From Duganella fentianensis (lineage in GTDB: Bacteria > Pseudomonadota > Gammaproteobacteria > Burkholderiales > Burkholderiaceae_D), in assembly GCF_009857835.1 (NCBI RefSeq), contig NZ_WWCL01000001.1:1426001-1490000 (forward strand): a stretch of 64,000 nucleotides of DNA, given 5' to 3'. A program made the position numbers and the translations under genes. Positions within the stretch are counted from its first letter, which is position 1. The number at the start of each line of letters is the position of its first letter. The notes beneath the pieces were generated by a model that ran no database searches, was not told the DNA's origin, and saw only the letters and a program-made list of their open reading frames with translations. This document shows, piece after piece, positions 21,774 through 31,168 of this stretch.

Positions 21774-23240
21774 ATGGAATTGCGGGTATTGTTATCGGCA
21801 CTATTGCTGGCCTCGGGCGCTGGTGTGGCACAGGCGGAGCCTCAGGCGCCATTGCAGGAACAGATACAGGCATCAATACAGGCACGTATAGCGCGGGTAG
21901 AGCAGGGCTTGCTGCTGCCGGTGGCTGTGCAGGGGCAGGCCGCGCCTGCCATGTCGCTGCAGCAGCGCATGGCCTACTGGCGTGTGCCCGGTGTGAGCGT
22001 GGCGCTGATCAACCATGGCGCGATCGAGTGGGTGCGCGCCTACGGTGTCACGGATGCCGGCGGCCAGCAGGCCGTGACGCCGGAGACGCTGTTCCAGGCC
22101 GGCTCGGTGAGCAAGCCTGTTACGGCGGCACTGGTCATGCGGCTGGCGGCGGCCGGCACAATCGATCCCGATGAAGACGTCAATCTGCGCCTGCGTGGCT
22201 GGCATGTGCCTGCAGGTGCGCCAGTCGTCACGGCCCGCACTTTGCTGAGTCATACGGCCGGCATGCCGGAATATGGTCTGACCGGCTATGCCAGCGCCGC
22301 AAGCATTCCGACGCTGCTGCAGGTGCTGCGTGGCGAGGCTCCGGCCACCAATCCGCCTGTCACGCGCCGCAGCCAGCACGACTATGCCTACTCCAGCCTG
22401 GGCTACGTGGTGCTACAGCAGTATCTGGAAGATGCCACGCAGCGGCCTTTCGCGGCACTGGCACAAACGGAAGTACTGCAGCCGCTGGGTATGCATGCCT
22501 CGCTGTTCGCGCCGTCGCCGCAGCCAGCGCAGGCTGCACGGGCGGCAGCCGGACATGATCTGGATGGCGCTGTGCTGGCCGGCCGCTGGCGTCTGCATCC
22601 CGAGCTGGCGCCCACCGGTTTATGGAGCACGGCGACAGATCTGGCGCGCTTCGCACTGGCCATGCAGGCTGCAGCAGCAGGACAGAATAAACAGTGGCTG
22701 GCACCGGCGGCTGGCCAGGCCATGCTGACGCCGGTGAGCAATGAGTACGGACTAGGCTTCGAACTGGACCACGCCGGCAAGGCGCCGGCTTTCCATCACA
22801 GCGGCTCGACCATAGGCTACAAGGCGCTCATGTTTGCCTATACGCAGACAGGGCAGGGCGCGGTGATCCTGACCAATGGCGATGGCGCATGGCCGCTGAT
22901 CGAGGAGCTGATGCGCAGTATCGCTGCCGAATATGGCTGGGAAGATTATCGTCCTGTCGTGCGCGCCGCTGCGCCACCGCGGACCGACCTGTTTGACCAG
23001 TTCACCGGGCAGTTCAAGGTGGCCAATACCACGCTGCGGATTACGCGCGTGGGCGACACGCTGATGGTGGCGGGGCCGCCGCTGGGGCCTGCCGCGCTGG
23101 AGCTGATTGCGGCCGGACCCTATGATTATTTTGTGCGCGAGAAGGATGCGACCTTGCACTTCGACGCCAATCAGGGCCAGCCTGTACAGACTCTGACGCT
23201 GCTTGATGGCCGCCCGCGCGCCGGCCAGCGCCTGCCTTAA
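21774..23240 (+). CDS. Exported serine hydrolase, beta-lactamase/class C PBP-like
   Basis: This 488-residue protein has a signal peptide (residues 1-21, cut after VAQA) and an AmpC/beta-lactamase-related fold with the nucleophile motif S111-V-S-K. A YSS triad at YAYSSLGY stands in the place of YxN, and HHSGS occurs as the third motif. Roughly the last 100 residues form a beta-rich C-terminal domain (QFTGQFKVANTTLRI) seen in esterase/peptidase members. Such enzymes can be esterases, D-aminopeptidases or PBPs, and the substrate is unknown. The ATG at 21774 follows GGGAG and starts the signal peptide directly. The 228 nt upstream, after tRNA-Arg, hold only AT-rich sequence. Confidence 0.85.
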   Translation: MELRVLLSALLLASGAGVAQAEPQAPLQEQIQASIQARIARVEQGLLLPVAVQGQAAPAMSLQQRMAYWRVPGVSVALINHGAIEWVRAYGVTDAGGQQAVTPETLFQAGSVSKPVTAALVMRLAAAGTIDPDEDVNLRLRGWHVPAGAPVVTARTLLSHTAGMPEYGLTGYASAASIPTLLQVLRGEAPATNPPVTRRSQHDYAYSSLGYVVLQQYLEDATQRPFAALAQTEVLQPLGMHASLFAPSPQPAQAARAAAGHDLDGAVLAGRWRLHPELAPTGLWSTATDLARFALAMQAAAAGQNKQWLAPAAGQAMLTPVSNEYGLGFELDHAGKAPAFHHSGSTIGYKALMFAYTQTGQGAVILTNGDGAWPLIEELMRSIAAEYGWEDYRPVVRAAAPPRTDLFDQFTGQFKVANTTLRITRVGDTLMVAGPPLGPAALELIAAGPYDYFVREKDATLHFDANQGQPVQTLTLLDGRPRAGQRLP

Positions 23241-23395
23241 CGTCACCGTGTTTTGCAGCTTGTGCCTTGCCGTTTTCGCGAGCGGACGTGGATGCAGGCT
23301 GTTACTGCATAAGGTGACATTTGGCGCATTTTCGTCGCAAGTCCGCTGGTAAGCTCGTTTCATTTTTCAGCATTATCATGGGAGTACCAAGAGGC

Positions 23396-24022
23396 ATGGC
23401 CAGATATCTACTACTGTTTTTCTCTCTGCTGGTGAGCGTTGCCACCTGCGCGGCACAGGAGCGCGCCGACGATCCGTTGCGGCCCCTGACGGAGTGCGTC
23501 AACCGTGATGGCTTCCAGTCCCGCCAGCGTGACCGCCTGCCTGTCAGCGCGACGGGTCGTATGGTGAGTACCCGTCAGGGTGAGCTGTCCGTGTCGACTG
23601 CCGACGGCTACCGCCTGATGATGTTCCGTAACAGCAGCGCGCCGCTGGTCAACCTGAAGCTGGAGCGCTCGTTCCGCGGGCGCTTTGCCGATGACCGCGT
23701 GGCCATCATGACACAGGTGCAGGATATTGCGGCCGCCAGCAAGGCGCCCCACCTGCTCGTGCTGGAGCGCAGCACGCAGCAGGGTATCGAGATACTCGGC
23801 CTGAACTTCGCAGTTTTCGGGCAGGCCAGTGGCGTGATCAGTCACTACACGCTGTTCGATGAGCGCAGCGGCACCATCGCCACCGCCTATCTGCTGAATC
23901 AGCGGCAGGAGGTGCGCGATTTTGCGAACGAGGCAGAGTACCTTGCCCTGCGCGAGCAGTTTATTGGCCTGCTGGCTGGGTGTCTGGCCACTGCCGCTCA
24001 GGTGCCCGCGCAGCAGCAATGA
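23396..24022 (+). CDS. Exported protein of unknown function
   Basis: This 208-residue protein starts MARYLLLFFSLLVSVATCAAQE, a clear signal peptide cut near residue 19. The mature part is alpha/beta, with a phrase RGELSVSTADGYRLMM-like in the centre and no motif I recognise. Only two cysteines remain after cleavage. In-frame alternatives at 23378 (ATG) and 23321 (TTG) would only lengthen the N-terminus before the signal peptide; the 23396 ATG is chosen for the signal peptide, though the SD is weak. It lies alone between the serine hydrolase and the second PEP-CTERM gene. Confidence 0.6.
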   Translation: MARYLLLFFSLLVSVATCAAQERADDPLRPLTECVNRDGFQSRQRDRLPVSATGRMVSTRQGELSVSTADGYRLMMFRNSSAPLVNLKLERSFRGRFADDRVAIMTQVQDIAAASKAPHLLVLERSTQQGIEILGLNFAVFGQASGVISHYTLFDERSGTIATAYLLNQRQEVRDFANEAEYLALREQFIGLLAGCLATAAQVPAQQQ

Positions 24023-24119
24023 AGCGGCGAGAGATGGATAGGCGGTGCCGGATCGGGCTGTCGGCTTTGATGTTCCCCAGCCACAGTAGCGTGTAAAAAA
24101 AACATCTGGCCGAGGCTAT

Positions 24120-24148
24120 TTGCATTACGATAGTGTTCTATTGATAAC
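24120..24148 (+). promoter_or_regulatory. Putative promoter of the second PEP-CTERM gene
   Basis: TTGCAT (24120-24125), 17 nt, then GATAAC (24143-24148). The segment TTGATAACTTTGTGAGCT matches 15 of 18 positions of that before the first PEP-CTERM gene (9060-9077). Confidence 0.5.
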
Positions 24149-24162
24149 TTTGTGAGCTTGCG

Positions 24163-24867
24163 ATGAAAAAAACTCTGCTTTCGTCGGCGTTACTGGCTGC
24201 ACTCCTGAGCGCCGGGCCGGTCTACGCGGCGGATCTTGCTGCCGATTTCTCCGCCTCCGCCTCGCCCCAGAGTAGCAGCAGTACCTGGACGTACGGCTAT
24301 TCGTCGTCGGCAGGTGCGAGCTATTCCATGATCCTGTTCGACAGTGCTTCGGGCAATGGCTGGAGCATGTCCAGCTACAATACGCTCGGTACGCCAGCTG
24401 TCTGGAAGAATACCAATCCATACAGTGTCGCCGGCGTGGCACCGGGGCAGGTCTCGCTCCATCCGGGGCCGGTGTCGAATGGCGATGTGGCTATCGTGCG
24501 CTTTACCGCCAGCAGTGCCGGGAGCTATTCCGTCGCTGGACGCTTCTTTGCCGGTGATTCAGGCGATATGAGCGCCGCCGTGATTCTGAACAGCGATGCA
24601 CTGCATCCTTTGCAGTCGTTTGCTTCGACCAATAACAGCCCCGCTCTGTCCGTATTCACGCAATATCTGGGGGCGGGCCAGACGCTCGATTTCGTCGTGG
24701 GGAATAATGGTAGTTTTTACAGCGGAAATACACCGCTTGAATTGACGGTGACGGCCGTACCGGAGCCGGCTGGCTATGTGATGATGTTGGCAGGCGGATT
24801 GCTGCTTGGTGGGATAGCCCGCCGGCGCCGTCAGCTGTCGACGCAGGATTTCCAGCGTTTCGACTAA
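24163..24867 (+). CDS. PEP-CTERM protein (exosortase substrate)
   Basis: This 234-residue protein has a signal peptide (cut after VYAA, about residue 23), a beta-rich body made mostly of Ser, Gly, Ala and aromatic residues, and the sorting tail VPEPAGY, a hydrophobic helix and RRRRQ. The tail continues 11 residues past the basic cluster (ending FQRFD), longer than usual. No known fold was recognised in the body, although a galactose-binding-like jelly roll is possible. It should be displayed or released through exosortase together with the protein at 9105. Confidence 0.83.
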   Translation: MKKTLLSSALLAALLSAGPVYAADLAADFSASASPQSSSSTWTYGYSSSAGASYSMILFDSASGNGWSMSSYNTLGTPAVWKNTNPYSVAGVAPGQVSLHPGPVSNGDVAIVRFTASSAGSYSVAGRFFAGDSGDMSAAVILNSDALHPLQSFASTNNSPALSVFTQYLGAGQTLDFVVGNNGSFYSGNTPLELTVTAVPEPAGYVMMLAGGLLLGGIARRRRQLSTQDFQRFD

Positions 24868-24912
24868 GCGCAAGCTGTATCCCGCAGCCTGTACCCATGT
24901 CAGGCTGTTTAC

Positions 24913-24952
24913 GCAGTGCTGGCCCGCCGAAACCCGGGCGAGCCAGTACTGC
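24913..24952. terminator. Inverted repeat between converging genes, possible terminator
   Basis: A 16-bp stem (GCAGTGCTGGCCCGCC with GGCGAGCCAGTACTGC, two G-T pairs) lies between the PEP-CTERM gene (+) and the beta-propeller gene (-). No T tract follows on either side. Confidence 0.4.
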
Positions 24953-24963
24953 TGCTGCGCTGC

Positions 24964-26223
24964 TTAGCGCAGGTTGCCAGTGTGACCCACGGAGTAGCGG
25001 CCCGGTTGCGGCCAGACTACCAGACCGTGCGGTTCCTGTCCTACCTTGATCTGCTTGACGCTACCGTCGGTGGTGTCGAAGCGGTACACCACGTCGTCGA
25101 AGCGGCCCGACAGCCACAGCGATTTGCCATCGGCGCTGACGTTGCCCATGTCAGGGCTGCCGCCACCGGGAATCTGCCACTGCGCCACCACCTTTTCCGA
25201 GGCGAAGTCCACCACCGTCACGCTGCCGCGTACCTTGCGGCGGCCGTGGATGCTGTGGGTGCCGCGGTTGGCCACGTAGAACTGCTTGCCGTCGCGGCTA
25301 GGGTAGATGCCGTGTGCACCCAGGCCGGTCGAGATGAAGCCGATTTCCTTGAAGGCGTCGCCATCGACGATGTGCACGCCGTCCGCTTCCATATCGGCGA
25401 TGTAGAAGCGTTTGCCGTCCGGCGAAATGCGTATGTCCTGCGGCATGCCTTTTTTGGAGCTGCAGATCTCGCTGGCAAACGGAGCGTCCGATGGCGGCAC
25501 ATCCTTGAAGCGGGTGCTGGGCATGTTCAGTTTCAGATAGCCCAGCACCTTGCGCTCGACCAGATCGATCTTGGCGACGCTGCCTTCGAATTCGCAGGTG
25601 AACAGGGCATAGCGGCCATCGATGGAGAAGTCGGCGTGGTTAATGCCGCCGCACTTGGGCGCTTCGATCGAATACTGCATGGCCATGGTCTGCGGATCGC
25701 GGAAGTCCAGACGGTGCTTGGCTTCAGCCACCACGATGGCGGATTTGCCGTCCGGCGTGAAGTACAGATTGTATGGGTCGTCTACCGAAATTTCCTTGCC
25801 CGGCTTGCCGGTGCGCGGGTCGATCGGGGTCAGGCTGCCGATATTGGTGCGTTCGGCATTGTTGGCCACCCACAGGGTGCGCAGGTCCCACGAGGGGATC
25901 ACGTGCTGCGGCGCTTTGCCGACCTTGAACTTGTCCACCACTTTGAGGGTGACGGGATCGATCACGGAGACGTCGTTGGAGCGCAGATTGGGCACGTACA
26001 CGCGTTCCAGATCGCCCTTGACGGCAGCAGCGATAAAGGCCGGGCCGTTGGTTTCGCTGTAGAGGTTATTGCGGTTCACCACCGGCGGCATGCCCGGCAC
26101 GGTGACGATGGCGGCAGCGGCTGGTGCAGCCGGCTTGTCACTGACTTTATCGGCGGCGACGACAGCGCCGGCGGCAGCCAGTGCAACGATGATTGCGGCA
26201 CGCATGGTAGTTGGAGTGTTCAC
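24964..26223 (-). CDS. Exported YVTN/YncE-like beta-propeller protein
   Basis: This 419-residue protein has a signal peptide (cut after VVAA, about residue 23). Its repeats have the beta-propeller pattern of YncE/40-residue YVTN proteins: VYVPNLRSNDVSVIDPVT, LWVANNAERTN, YLYFTPDG-type turns, ISPDGKRFYIADMEADGV, FYVANRGTHSIHG and VSADGKSLWLSGRFDDVV, about seven blades. Such proteins bind ligands or partners in the periplasm, and some belong to cofactor-linked oxidation systems. Translation starts at a GTG with AGGA six nt upstream. One nt separates it from the stop of the creatininase-family gene, so the two are co-translated. The ligand is unknown. Confidence 0.82.
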   Translation of the reverse strand: MNTPTTMRAAIIVALAAAGAVVAADKVSDKPAAPAAAAIVTVPGMPPVVNRNNLYSETNGPAFIAAAVKGDLERVYVPNLRSNDVSVIDPVTLKVVDKFKVGKAPQHVIPSWDLRTLWVANNAERTNIGSLTPIDPRTGKPGKEISVDDPYNLYFTPDGKSAIVVAEAKHRLDFRDPQTMAMQYSIEAPKCGGINHADFSIDGRYALFTCEFEGSVAKIDLVERKVLGYLKLNMPSTRFKDVPPSDAPFASEICSSKKGMPQDIRISPDGKRFYIADMEADGVHIVDGDAFKEIGFISTGLGAHGIYPSRDGKQFYVANRGTHSIHGRRKVRGSVTVVDFASEKVVAQWQIPGGGSPDMGNVSADGKSLWLSGRFDDVVYRFDTTDGSVKQIKVGQEPHGLVVWPQPGRYSVGHTGNLR

Positions 26224-26224
26224 A

Positions 26225-27250
26225 TTAGTTCCTATGGCTGGAGGTGGAGGCGCGCGGTTCGCGCTCGTTTAAATAGTTGCGTAAGCGGGTGACCGAACTG
26301 TCGACGATGCGCTGCAGGCCTAGCTGGCCCAGTTCGGCACTGGCACGGCGCGGATCACCCTGCACGCCATCGGCCGCACCCGGTTTGGGCTGGCGGGCCA
26401 TGGCGTCGCTGCGTACCAGTGTTCTGTCGACGGCCAGCGTCAGCGCGGTGTCGGCCAGTCCCGCATGGGTGCCGATTTCGGCTTCGCTATAGCCGCGGCT
26501 TTTCAGTTCGGCCACGTAGGTGGACTGGGTGGCCTGATAGTAATCGAGCAGGGCATAGGCGCGGCAGCTTTCATCGGCGCCCCAGCTCAGGTTAAGTTTC
26601 TGCGCTACCTTGCTCAGGTTCTTCTGGTAGCCGCCATGGTCGCCGATGAAGATGACGTCGCGGAAGCCGTGCTGGCGCAGGCTGCGCGCGGTGGCTTCCA
26701 GCAGCGCTTCGAACGTGGCTTCCGGGATCGAGATGGTGCCGCTAAAGCGCATATGGCCGGCTGGCGGTTTGATCTCGCCTTCCGGTACGTAGGCGACGAC
26801 GGGCGCGACGATGGTGTGGCCCAGTCTGAGGGCAATATGCTGGGCCAGATACAGCGCGCGCACATTGTGTTTGCCCAGCGCCAGATAGGGGCCGCTCTGC
26901 TCCGTGCCACCGACCGGGACGATGATGGTGGTGCTGCCCGCGGCGATGCGCTCGCGCAGCTCGCTGCTGCTCAGCTGTTCCAGCGTGACGCTGGCCAGCA
27001 TGGCAGGCGTGGCGGGACTCAGTGCTGGCGCTGGCGGCGTGGCGCTGGCAGCCTTCATGCTGCTGGCGGCCTGGTTCTGCGGGCTGGCGCCTGCAGACGT
27101 GGCCAGCGCCAGCGTGGTGACCAGGGCCAGGCTGAAGCCTGCGGCCAGCTGCAAAGTGCGGTGGCAAGCGGCTGTTGCCTGCCGGCTGTTCAGAGCGGGC
27201 AGGCGGGAATTCGGGACGTGACGGGCTTGCTGGTTCAAGCGTTGTTTCAT
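26225..27250 (-). CDS. Exported creatininase-family protein
   Basis: This 341-residue protein starts MKQRLNQQARHV; a hydrophobic stretch at residues 33-54 looks like a long signal or anchor. The creatininase-type amidohydrolase fold is visible: VPVGGTEQSGPYLALGKHN (113-129), PPAGHMRFSGTISIP, IFIGDHGGYQKN and THAGLADTALTL. In creatininase itself the metal ligands include E-x-H and a later Asp. Here these read E117-Q-S119 and K-H128-N, so the metal site is altered, or a different subfamily is present. The frame extends to 27394, but the added part lacks signal-peptide sense. It is coupled to the beta-propeller gene. Confidence 0.8.
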   Translation of the reverse strand: MKQRLNQQARHVPNSRLPALNSRQATAACHRTLQLAAGFSLALVTTLALATSAGASPQNQAASSMKAASATPPAPALSPATPAMLASVTLEQLSSSELRERIAAGSTTIIVPVGGTEQSGPYLALGKHNVRALYLAQHIALRLGHTIVAPVVAYVPEGEIKPPAGHMRFSGTISIPEATFEALLEATARSLRQHGFRDVIFIGDHGGYQKNLSKVAQKLNLSWGADESCRAYALLDYYQATQSTYVAELKSRGYSEAEIGTHAGLADTALTLAVDRTLVRSDAMARQPKPGAADGVQGDPRRASAELGQLGLQRIVDSSVTRLRNYLNEREPRASTSSHRN

Positions 27251-27494
27251 GGTGCGGTGGTGGTGGGGAACTGCCCCCGTTGTGTGCGACTGTTTTCTCA
27301 CTGCGCCGTGTGCGTCAGACGGTGCCCAGTGTCGCTGTTTTGGGGTGCACAGTTCATTGATGTGGATCAAATATTTCTGCATTGCTAGCAGCATACAGCT
27401 AGTTGCGCCATGTGGGGAGGCTGCCGATGTATCGTGCGAGCACGGAGGCGGGGCCGGAGCGGGCAGGCTGGCTGCCGCTCCGGCGGGGACGGGC

Positions 27495-29447
27495 TTATTT
27501 GCCCAGTACCTGGACTTCGATGCCGGAGTACATCGAAGGTGCGTGGTAGATGCGCTGGGTGGCTTTGCGGAAGTCTTCCCGCCTGGCGTGCGGAATATCG
27601 GTAAAAGTCTGCGGGTTCAGGTCCACCAGCGGGAACCATGAACTCTGGATCTGCACCATGATGCGGTGGCCACGGCGGAACGTGTGGTTGACATCGCTCA
27701 TGCTGAAGTTGACGGCCTCTACCTTGCCCGGGGTGAAGGGCTGCGGCGTTTCGTAACCGTTGCGGAATTTGCCGCGCAGCGGATCGCCGCGCACCAGCTG
27801 CTGGAAGCCGGCCATGGTCAGGGCCGGTTTCGGCACGTCGTTGGGGCGCGCTGCGCCATCGTCGCTGTGCGGATACTCGGCCGGATAGACGTCGATCAGC
27901 TTGACGATCCAGTCGGCATCGGTGCCCGTGGTGGAGACGAACAGGCGCGGCTTGATGGGGCCGGCCAGCGTGACGTCTTCTTCCAGAATCTCGCTGCGGT
28001 AGGTCAGCACGTCGGGGCGCGAGGCGGCAAAACGCTGGTCGCCCACCATGTATTCCTTGGGCACGCCCTGGGCCGGATAGGCCGTGTAGGGCACCGGTTT
28101 GAGCGGGTCGGCCACGTATTCGTCGAACTCGGCGCCGGCGGCAGGCTGAGTCCAGCCCAGCTTGCCATCAGGCGCCAGATACAGGGTGCGGGTTTTGGCC
28201 TGCTGGGGCGGCCAGGCAGGGTAGTTGCGCCACACATTGCTGCCCGTCTCGAAGGCATAGACTTCGGCCGCGCCTTTGTTGTTCCTGCCTTTCAGATGCT
28301 GTTCGAAGAAGGGGTACAGGATGTTGCTGCGGAAGTAGGCGCCCGTCTTGGCATCGAATTTCACATAGCCCAGGCTCTGGCCGTCGGCGCGGTTCCAGGC
28401 GCCATGCGACCACGGCCCCATCACCAGACCGCTATAGATGGCGGGGTTGTTGCGCTTGATGGCGCTATAGGTGCTAAGCGGCCCCTGCAGGTCTTCCGCG
28501 TCATACCAGCCACCTACGGTGAGTACGGCCGCCTTGATGTTTTTCAGGTGCGGCACGATGTCGCGCTGCTTCCAGAACTCGTCATAGGTGCTGTGTTCGA
28601 TAGTGGGCATCAGCAGCGCGCGCTGGGTGGGGCTGAGGGTGGCCGTGATATTCGACAGGGTCAGATGCTTGAGGAAGAAATCGTAGCCATCCGCCTCGCC
28701 ATAGTCGAAGCGCTCCCAGGTCTTGGGTAGCGGGGTGGGGTTGGGTGCTTCCACAAACGCCGAATAGAAATCGAAGTTGGCCGCCAACATGAAGGCGCCG
28801 CCATGGTAGGAGTCGTCATTCATGTACAGATTGGTGACGGGCGCCTGTGGCGAAGCGGCTTTGATGGCCGGATGGGAATCGATGATGCTGGCCGAAGTGT
28901 AGAAGCCGGGATAGGAAGTGCCCAGTATGCCGACTTTGCCATTGTGGTTGGCAACGTTTTTCAGCAGCCATTCCACCGTGTCGTGCATATCCTGGCTCTC
29001 ATTGCCCTGGCCGGCGGCGGGCTGGCTGGCCGCGTGCGGGGTCATTTCTACCCATTTGCCTTCCGACATATAGCGCCCGCGCACATCCTGCTTGACGAAG
29101 ATGTAGCCGCTGTCCTCGAACTCCTGGGCCGGACCGATGTGCTCGGGGTAGTAGTCCACGCCGTAATGCAGCTGGCCATCAGCCTGGACACCGGCACTGT
29201 AGGGCGTGCGCTGGATCAGGAAGGGATAGGCTTTGCTGGCATCCTTGGGCACGTAGACGGCTGTGAACAGGCGTACGCCGTCACGCATGGGAATGCGGAA
29301 TTCGTATTTGGTGTAGTGCTCGCGCAGGCTGTAGCGCGGCGCAGCGGCATCGGCTGCTGCGCCAGCCACGGGCAGGTGTGCCAGCGCGAGGCCTAGTGCG
29401 AGGGATAGCGTCAGGGTTGTCAGCAGGGGGCGGGCGCGCAGTGTCAT
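27495..29447 (-). CDS. Exported CocE/NonD-family hydrolase (X-Pro dipeptidyl-peptidase S15-like)
   Basis: This 650-residue protein has a signal peptide (about residues 1-30). An alpha/beta-hydrolase domain opens FRIPMRDGVRLFTAVYVPKD and carries QDVRGRYMSEG and nucleophile Ser178 in GTSYPG. A helical cap follows, and the C-terminal jelly-roll X-Pro-type domain includes SDVNHTFRRGHRIMVQIQSS. This is the layout of cocaine esterase and alpha-amino-acid ester hydrolases; the natural substrate is probably an acyl ester or N-blocked peptide. AAGGA four nt before the ATG supports the start. The 244 nt downstream, before the creatininase gene's start, contain no gene I can support. Confidence 0.88.
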   Translation of the reverse strand: MTLRARPLLTTLTLSLALGLALAHLPVAGAAADAAAPRYSLREHYTKYEFRIPMRDGVRLFTAVYVPKDASKAYPFLIQRTPYSAGVQADGQLHYGVDYYPEHIGPAQEFEDSGYIFVKQDVRGRYMSEGKWVEMTPHAASQPAAGQGNESQDMHDTVEWLLKNVANHNGKVGILGTSYPGFYTSASIIDSHPAIKAASPQAPVTNLYMNDDSYHGGAFMLAANFDFYSAFVEAPNPTPLPKTWERFDYGEADGYDFFLKHLTLSNITATLSPTQRALLMPTIEHSTYDEFWKQRDIVPHLKNIKAAVLTVGGWYDAEDLQGPLSTYSAIKRNNPAIYSGLVMGPWSHGAWNRADGQSLGYVKFDAKTGAYFRSNILYPFFEQHLKGRNNKGAAEVYAFETGSNVWRNYPAWPPQQAKTRTLYLAPDGKLGWTQPAAGAEFDEYVADPLKPVPYTAYPAQGVPKEYMVGDQRFAASRPDVLTYRSEILEEDVTLAGPIKPRLFVSTTGTDADWIVKLIDVYPAEYPHSDDGAARPNDVPKPALTMAGFQQLVRGDPLRGKFRNGYETPQPFTPGKVEAVNFSMSDVNHTFRRGHRIMVQIQSSWFPLVDLNPQTFTDIPHARREDFRKATQRIYHAPSMYSGIEVQVLGK

Positions 29448-29616
29448 GGGTTCCTTGCGTAAAGTAAGCCGAGCCTGACTAGTGTAATCGCAGTGGATAA
29501 CTTTGGCTGCGAAATTTTTACGCAGCGAGATTTTTCCTTTTTAAAACAGCGAGTTAATCTGGTCGGCTTGGCTTTGTTAACAGCCTTATCCACAGAATTT
29601 GTTAACAACCAGTCCT

Positions 29617-31050
29617 TTACAACTTTGGCAGGCGCAGCGTATCGACCACCAGCCGGATCAGGCGCTGGCGCGCTGCCGTGTAGGGCGGGAAGAACAGCTT
29701 GATCAGCATGAGCGGGGTGGCGCGCAGCACGGCGCGTTCGTGCGACATGGCTTTGAAGCCGTATTCGCCGTGAGCGCTGCCGATGCCGGAATTATTGACG
29801 CCGCCGAAGGGCAAATTGCCGTGGGCAAAATGGGCCACGCAGTGATTGACGCATACGCCGCCCGAGCTGGTCTGAGCGACAATCTGGCGGATCTGTTCGT
29901 TGCGTGTACTCCAGACATACAGGGCCAGCGGTTTGGGGGCGGCATTGATGCTGGCTATGACCTGATCGATGTCATCATAGGCGATGATGGGCAGCAGCGG
30001 GCCAAAGATTTCTTCCGACATGATGTTGGCATCGGCCGGAATATCCTCCAGCAGGGTAGGCGCTACATAGCACTGGTCCAGATCCGTCAGGCCGCCCGCG
30101 CTCAGCACGGCACCGCGCTGCAGGGCATCGGTCAGCAGGCCGGCCACCCGTTCCGTGTGGCGGCGGTTGACGATGCGGGTCAGATCGGGACTATTCAGGC
30201 GCGCGCTGCCATCGGCGCCGTAGCGCTGCTGCAGGACGTTGCGGCAGGCTTGCACGAAGGCGCTCTTCACGCTGGCGTGGACGTAGACGTGGTCGGGCGC
30301 CACGCAGGTCTGGCCGTTGTTGAGGAATTTGCCCCACATCAGGGTTTCGGCGGCCAGCGTCAGGTTGGCGCTGGCATCGACGATGGTAGGCGACTTGCCG
30401 CCCAGTTCCAGCGTGACGCTGCTCAGGTGGCGCGCGGCGGCAGCCATTACCAGCTTGCCCACGGCCGGCGAGCCGGTGAAGAAAATGTGGTCGAAGGGCA
30501 GGTCGAGCAGGGCCTGTGCCGTCGGCTGGCTGCCTTCGAACAGGGCGACTTCTTCGGGCGGGAAAATGTCGGCAATGATGCGGGCCATCAGGGCCGAGAC
30601 GGCCGGCGTCATTTCGGACGGTTTGATCATGGCCGTGTTGCCCGCCGCCAGAGCGGAGACGAGCGGTCCGAAGCACAGACTGAGCGGGTAGTTCCACGGA
30701 GCGATAATCAGCACGCGGCCGCGCGGCTGGTATTGCACCGAGGCGCGCGTGCCCAGCATGGTGCTGGTGGGCCAGTGGCCGCGCGGTTTCATCCAGCGCC
30801 TGAGCGAACCGAGTGCGTGGCGGATTTCGTCCATCACGGGCAGGAATTCGGAGGCTTCCACTTCGGCCGGCGATTTGCGGTAATCGGCCGCAAACGCCGC
30901 GTAGAACGCTGCACGCTGGGCCATCATGGCGTCGCGCAGGCGCGTCAGACGGGCTTTGCGTTCGGCTAGCGTGGACAGGCGCCAGCGCAGGGCGGTGGCT
31001 TGTTGTGCTGCAAAGGTGCGCTGGATCAAACTTACGTCGGCTTCCGTCAT
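29617..31050 (-). CDS. Aldehyde dehydrogenase, class 3-like (coniferyl-aldehyde dehydrogenase type)
   Basis: This 477-residue protein oxidises aldehydes to acids with NAD(P)+. Visible are the ALDH core IIAPWNYPLSL, the cofactor region FFTGSPAVGKLVM, the general base Glu in TLELGGKSP, the nucleophile Cys in NNGQTCVAPD, and EEIFGPLLP. The length, the lack of signal peptide and the C-terminal hydrophobic/basic tail (LIKLFFPPYTAARQRL) fit class 3 enzymes such as CalB, which act on long-chain or aromatic aldehydes. It stands alone, with 170 nt of AT-rich sequence between it and the CocE gene. Confidence 0.9.
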   Translation of the reverse strand: MTEADVSLIQRTFAAQQATALRWRLSTLAERKARLTRLRDAMMAQRAAFYAAFAADYRKSPAEVEASEFLPVMDEIRHALGSLRRWMKPRGHWPTSTMLGTRASVQYQPRGRVLIIAPWNYPLSLCFGPLVSALAAGNTAMIKPSEMTPAVSALMARIIADIFPPEEVALFEGSQPTAQALLDLPFDHIFFTGSPAVGKLVMAAAARHLSSVTLELGGKSPTIVDASANLTLAAETLMWGKFLNNGQTCVAPDHVYVHASVKSAFVQACRNVLQQRYGADGSARLNSPDLTRIVNRRHTERVAGLLTDALQRGAVLSAGGLTDLDQCYVAPTLLEDIPADANIMSEEIFGPLLPIIAYDDIDQVIASINAAPKPLALYVWSTRNEQIRQIVAQTSSGGVCVNHCVAHFAHGNLPFGGVNNSGIGSAHGEYGFKAMSHERAVLRATPLMLIKLFFPPYTAARQRLIRLVVDTLRLPKL

Positions 31051-31168
31051 GCTGGCAGTCTCCCATATTTTTTATGGGGTCATTATTGCTGCATTTTCAA
31101 TACCGAGCAAGCGCTTGATTTTCTGTTGGGCGAGCGCGCACTGGTCCATACCGGCCGTCAGCCGGGCT

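Noticed and set aside
24061..24162. Sigma54-type promoter before the second PEP-CTERM gene
   Set aside because: TGGC and TTGC halves at 24106-24123 are spaced 12 nt between GG and GC rather than 10, and no match exists before the first PEP-CTERM gene.
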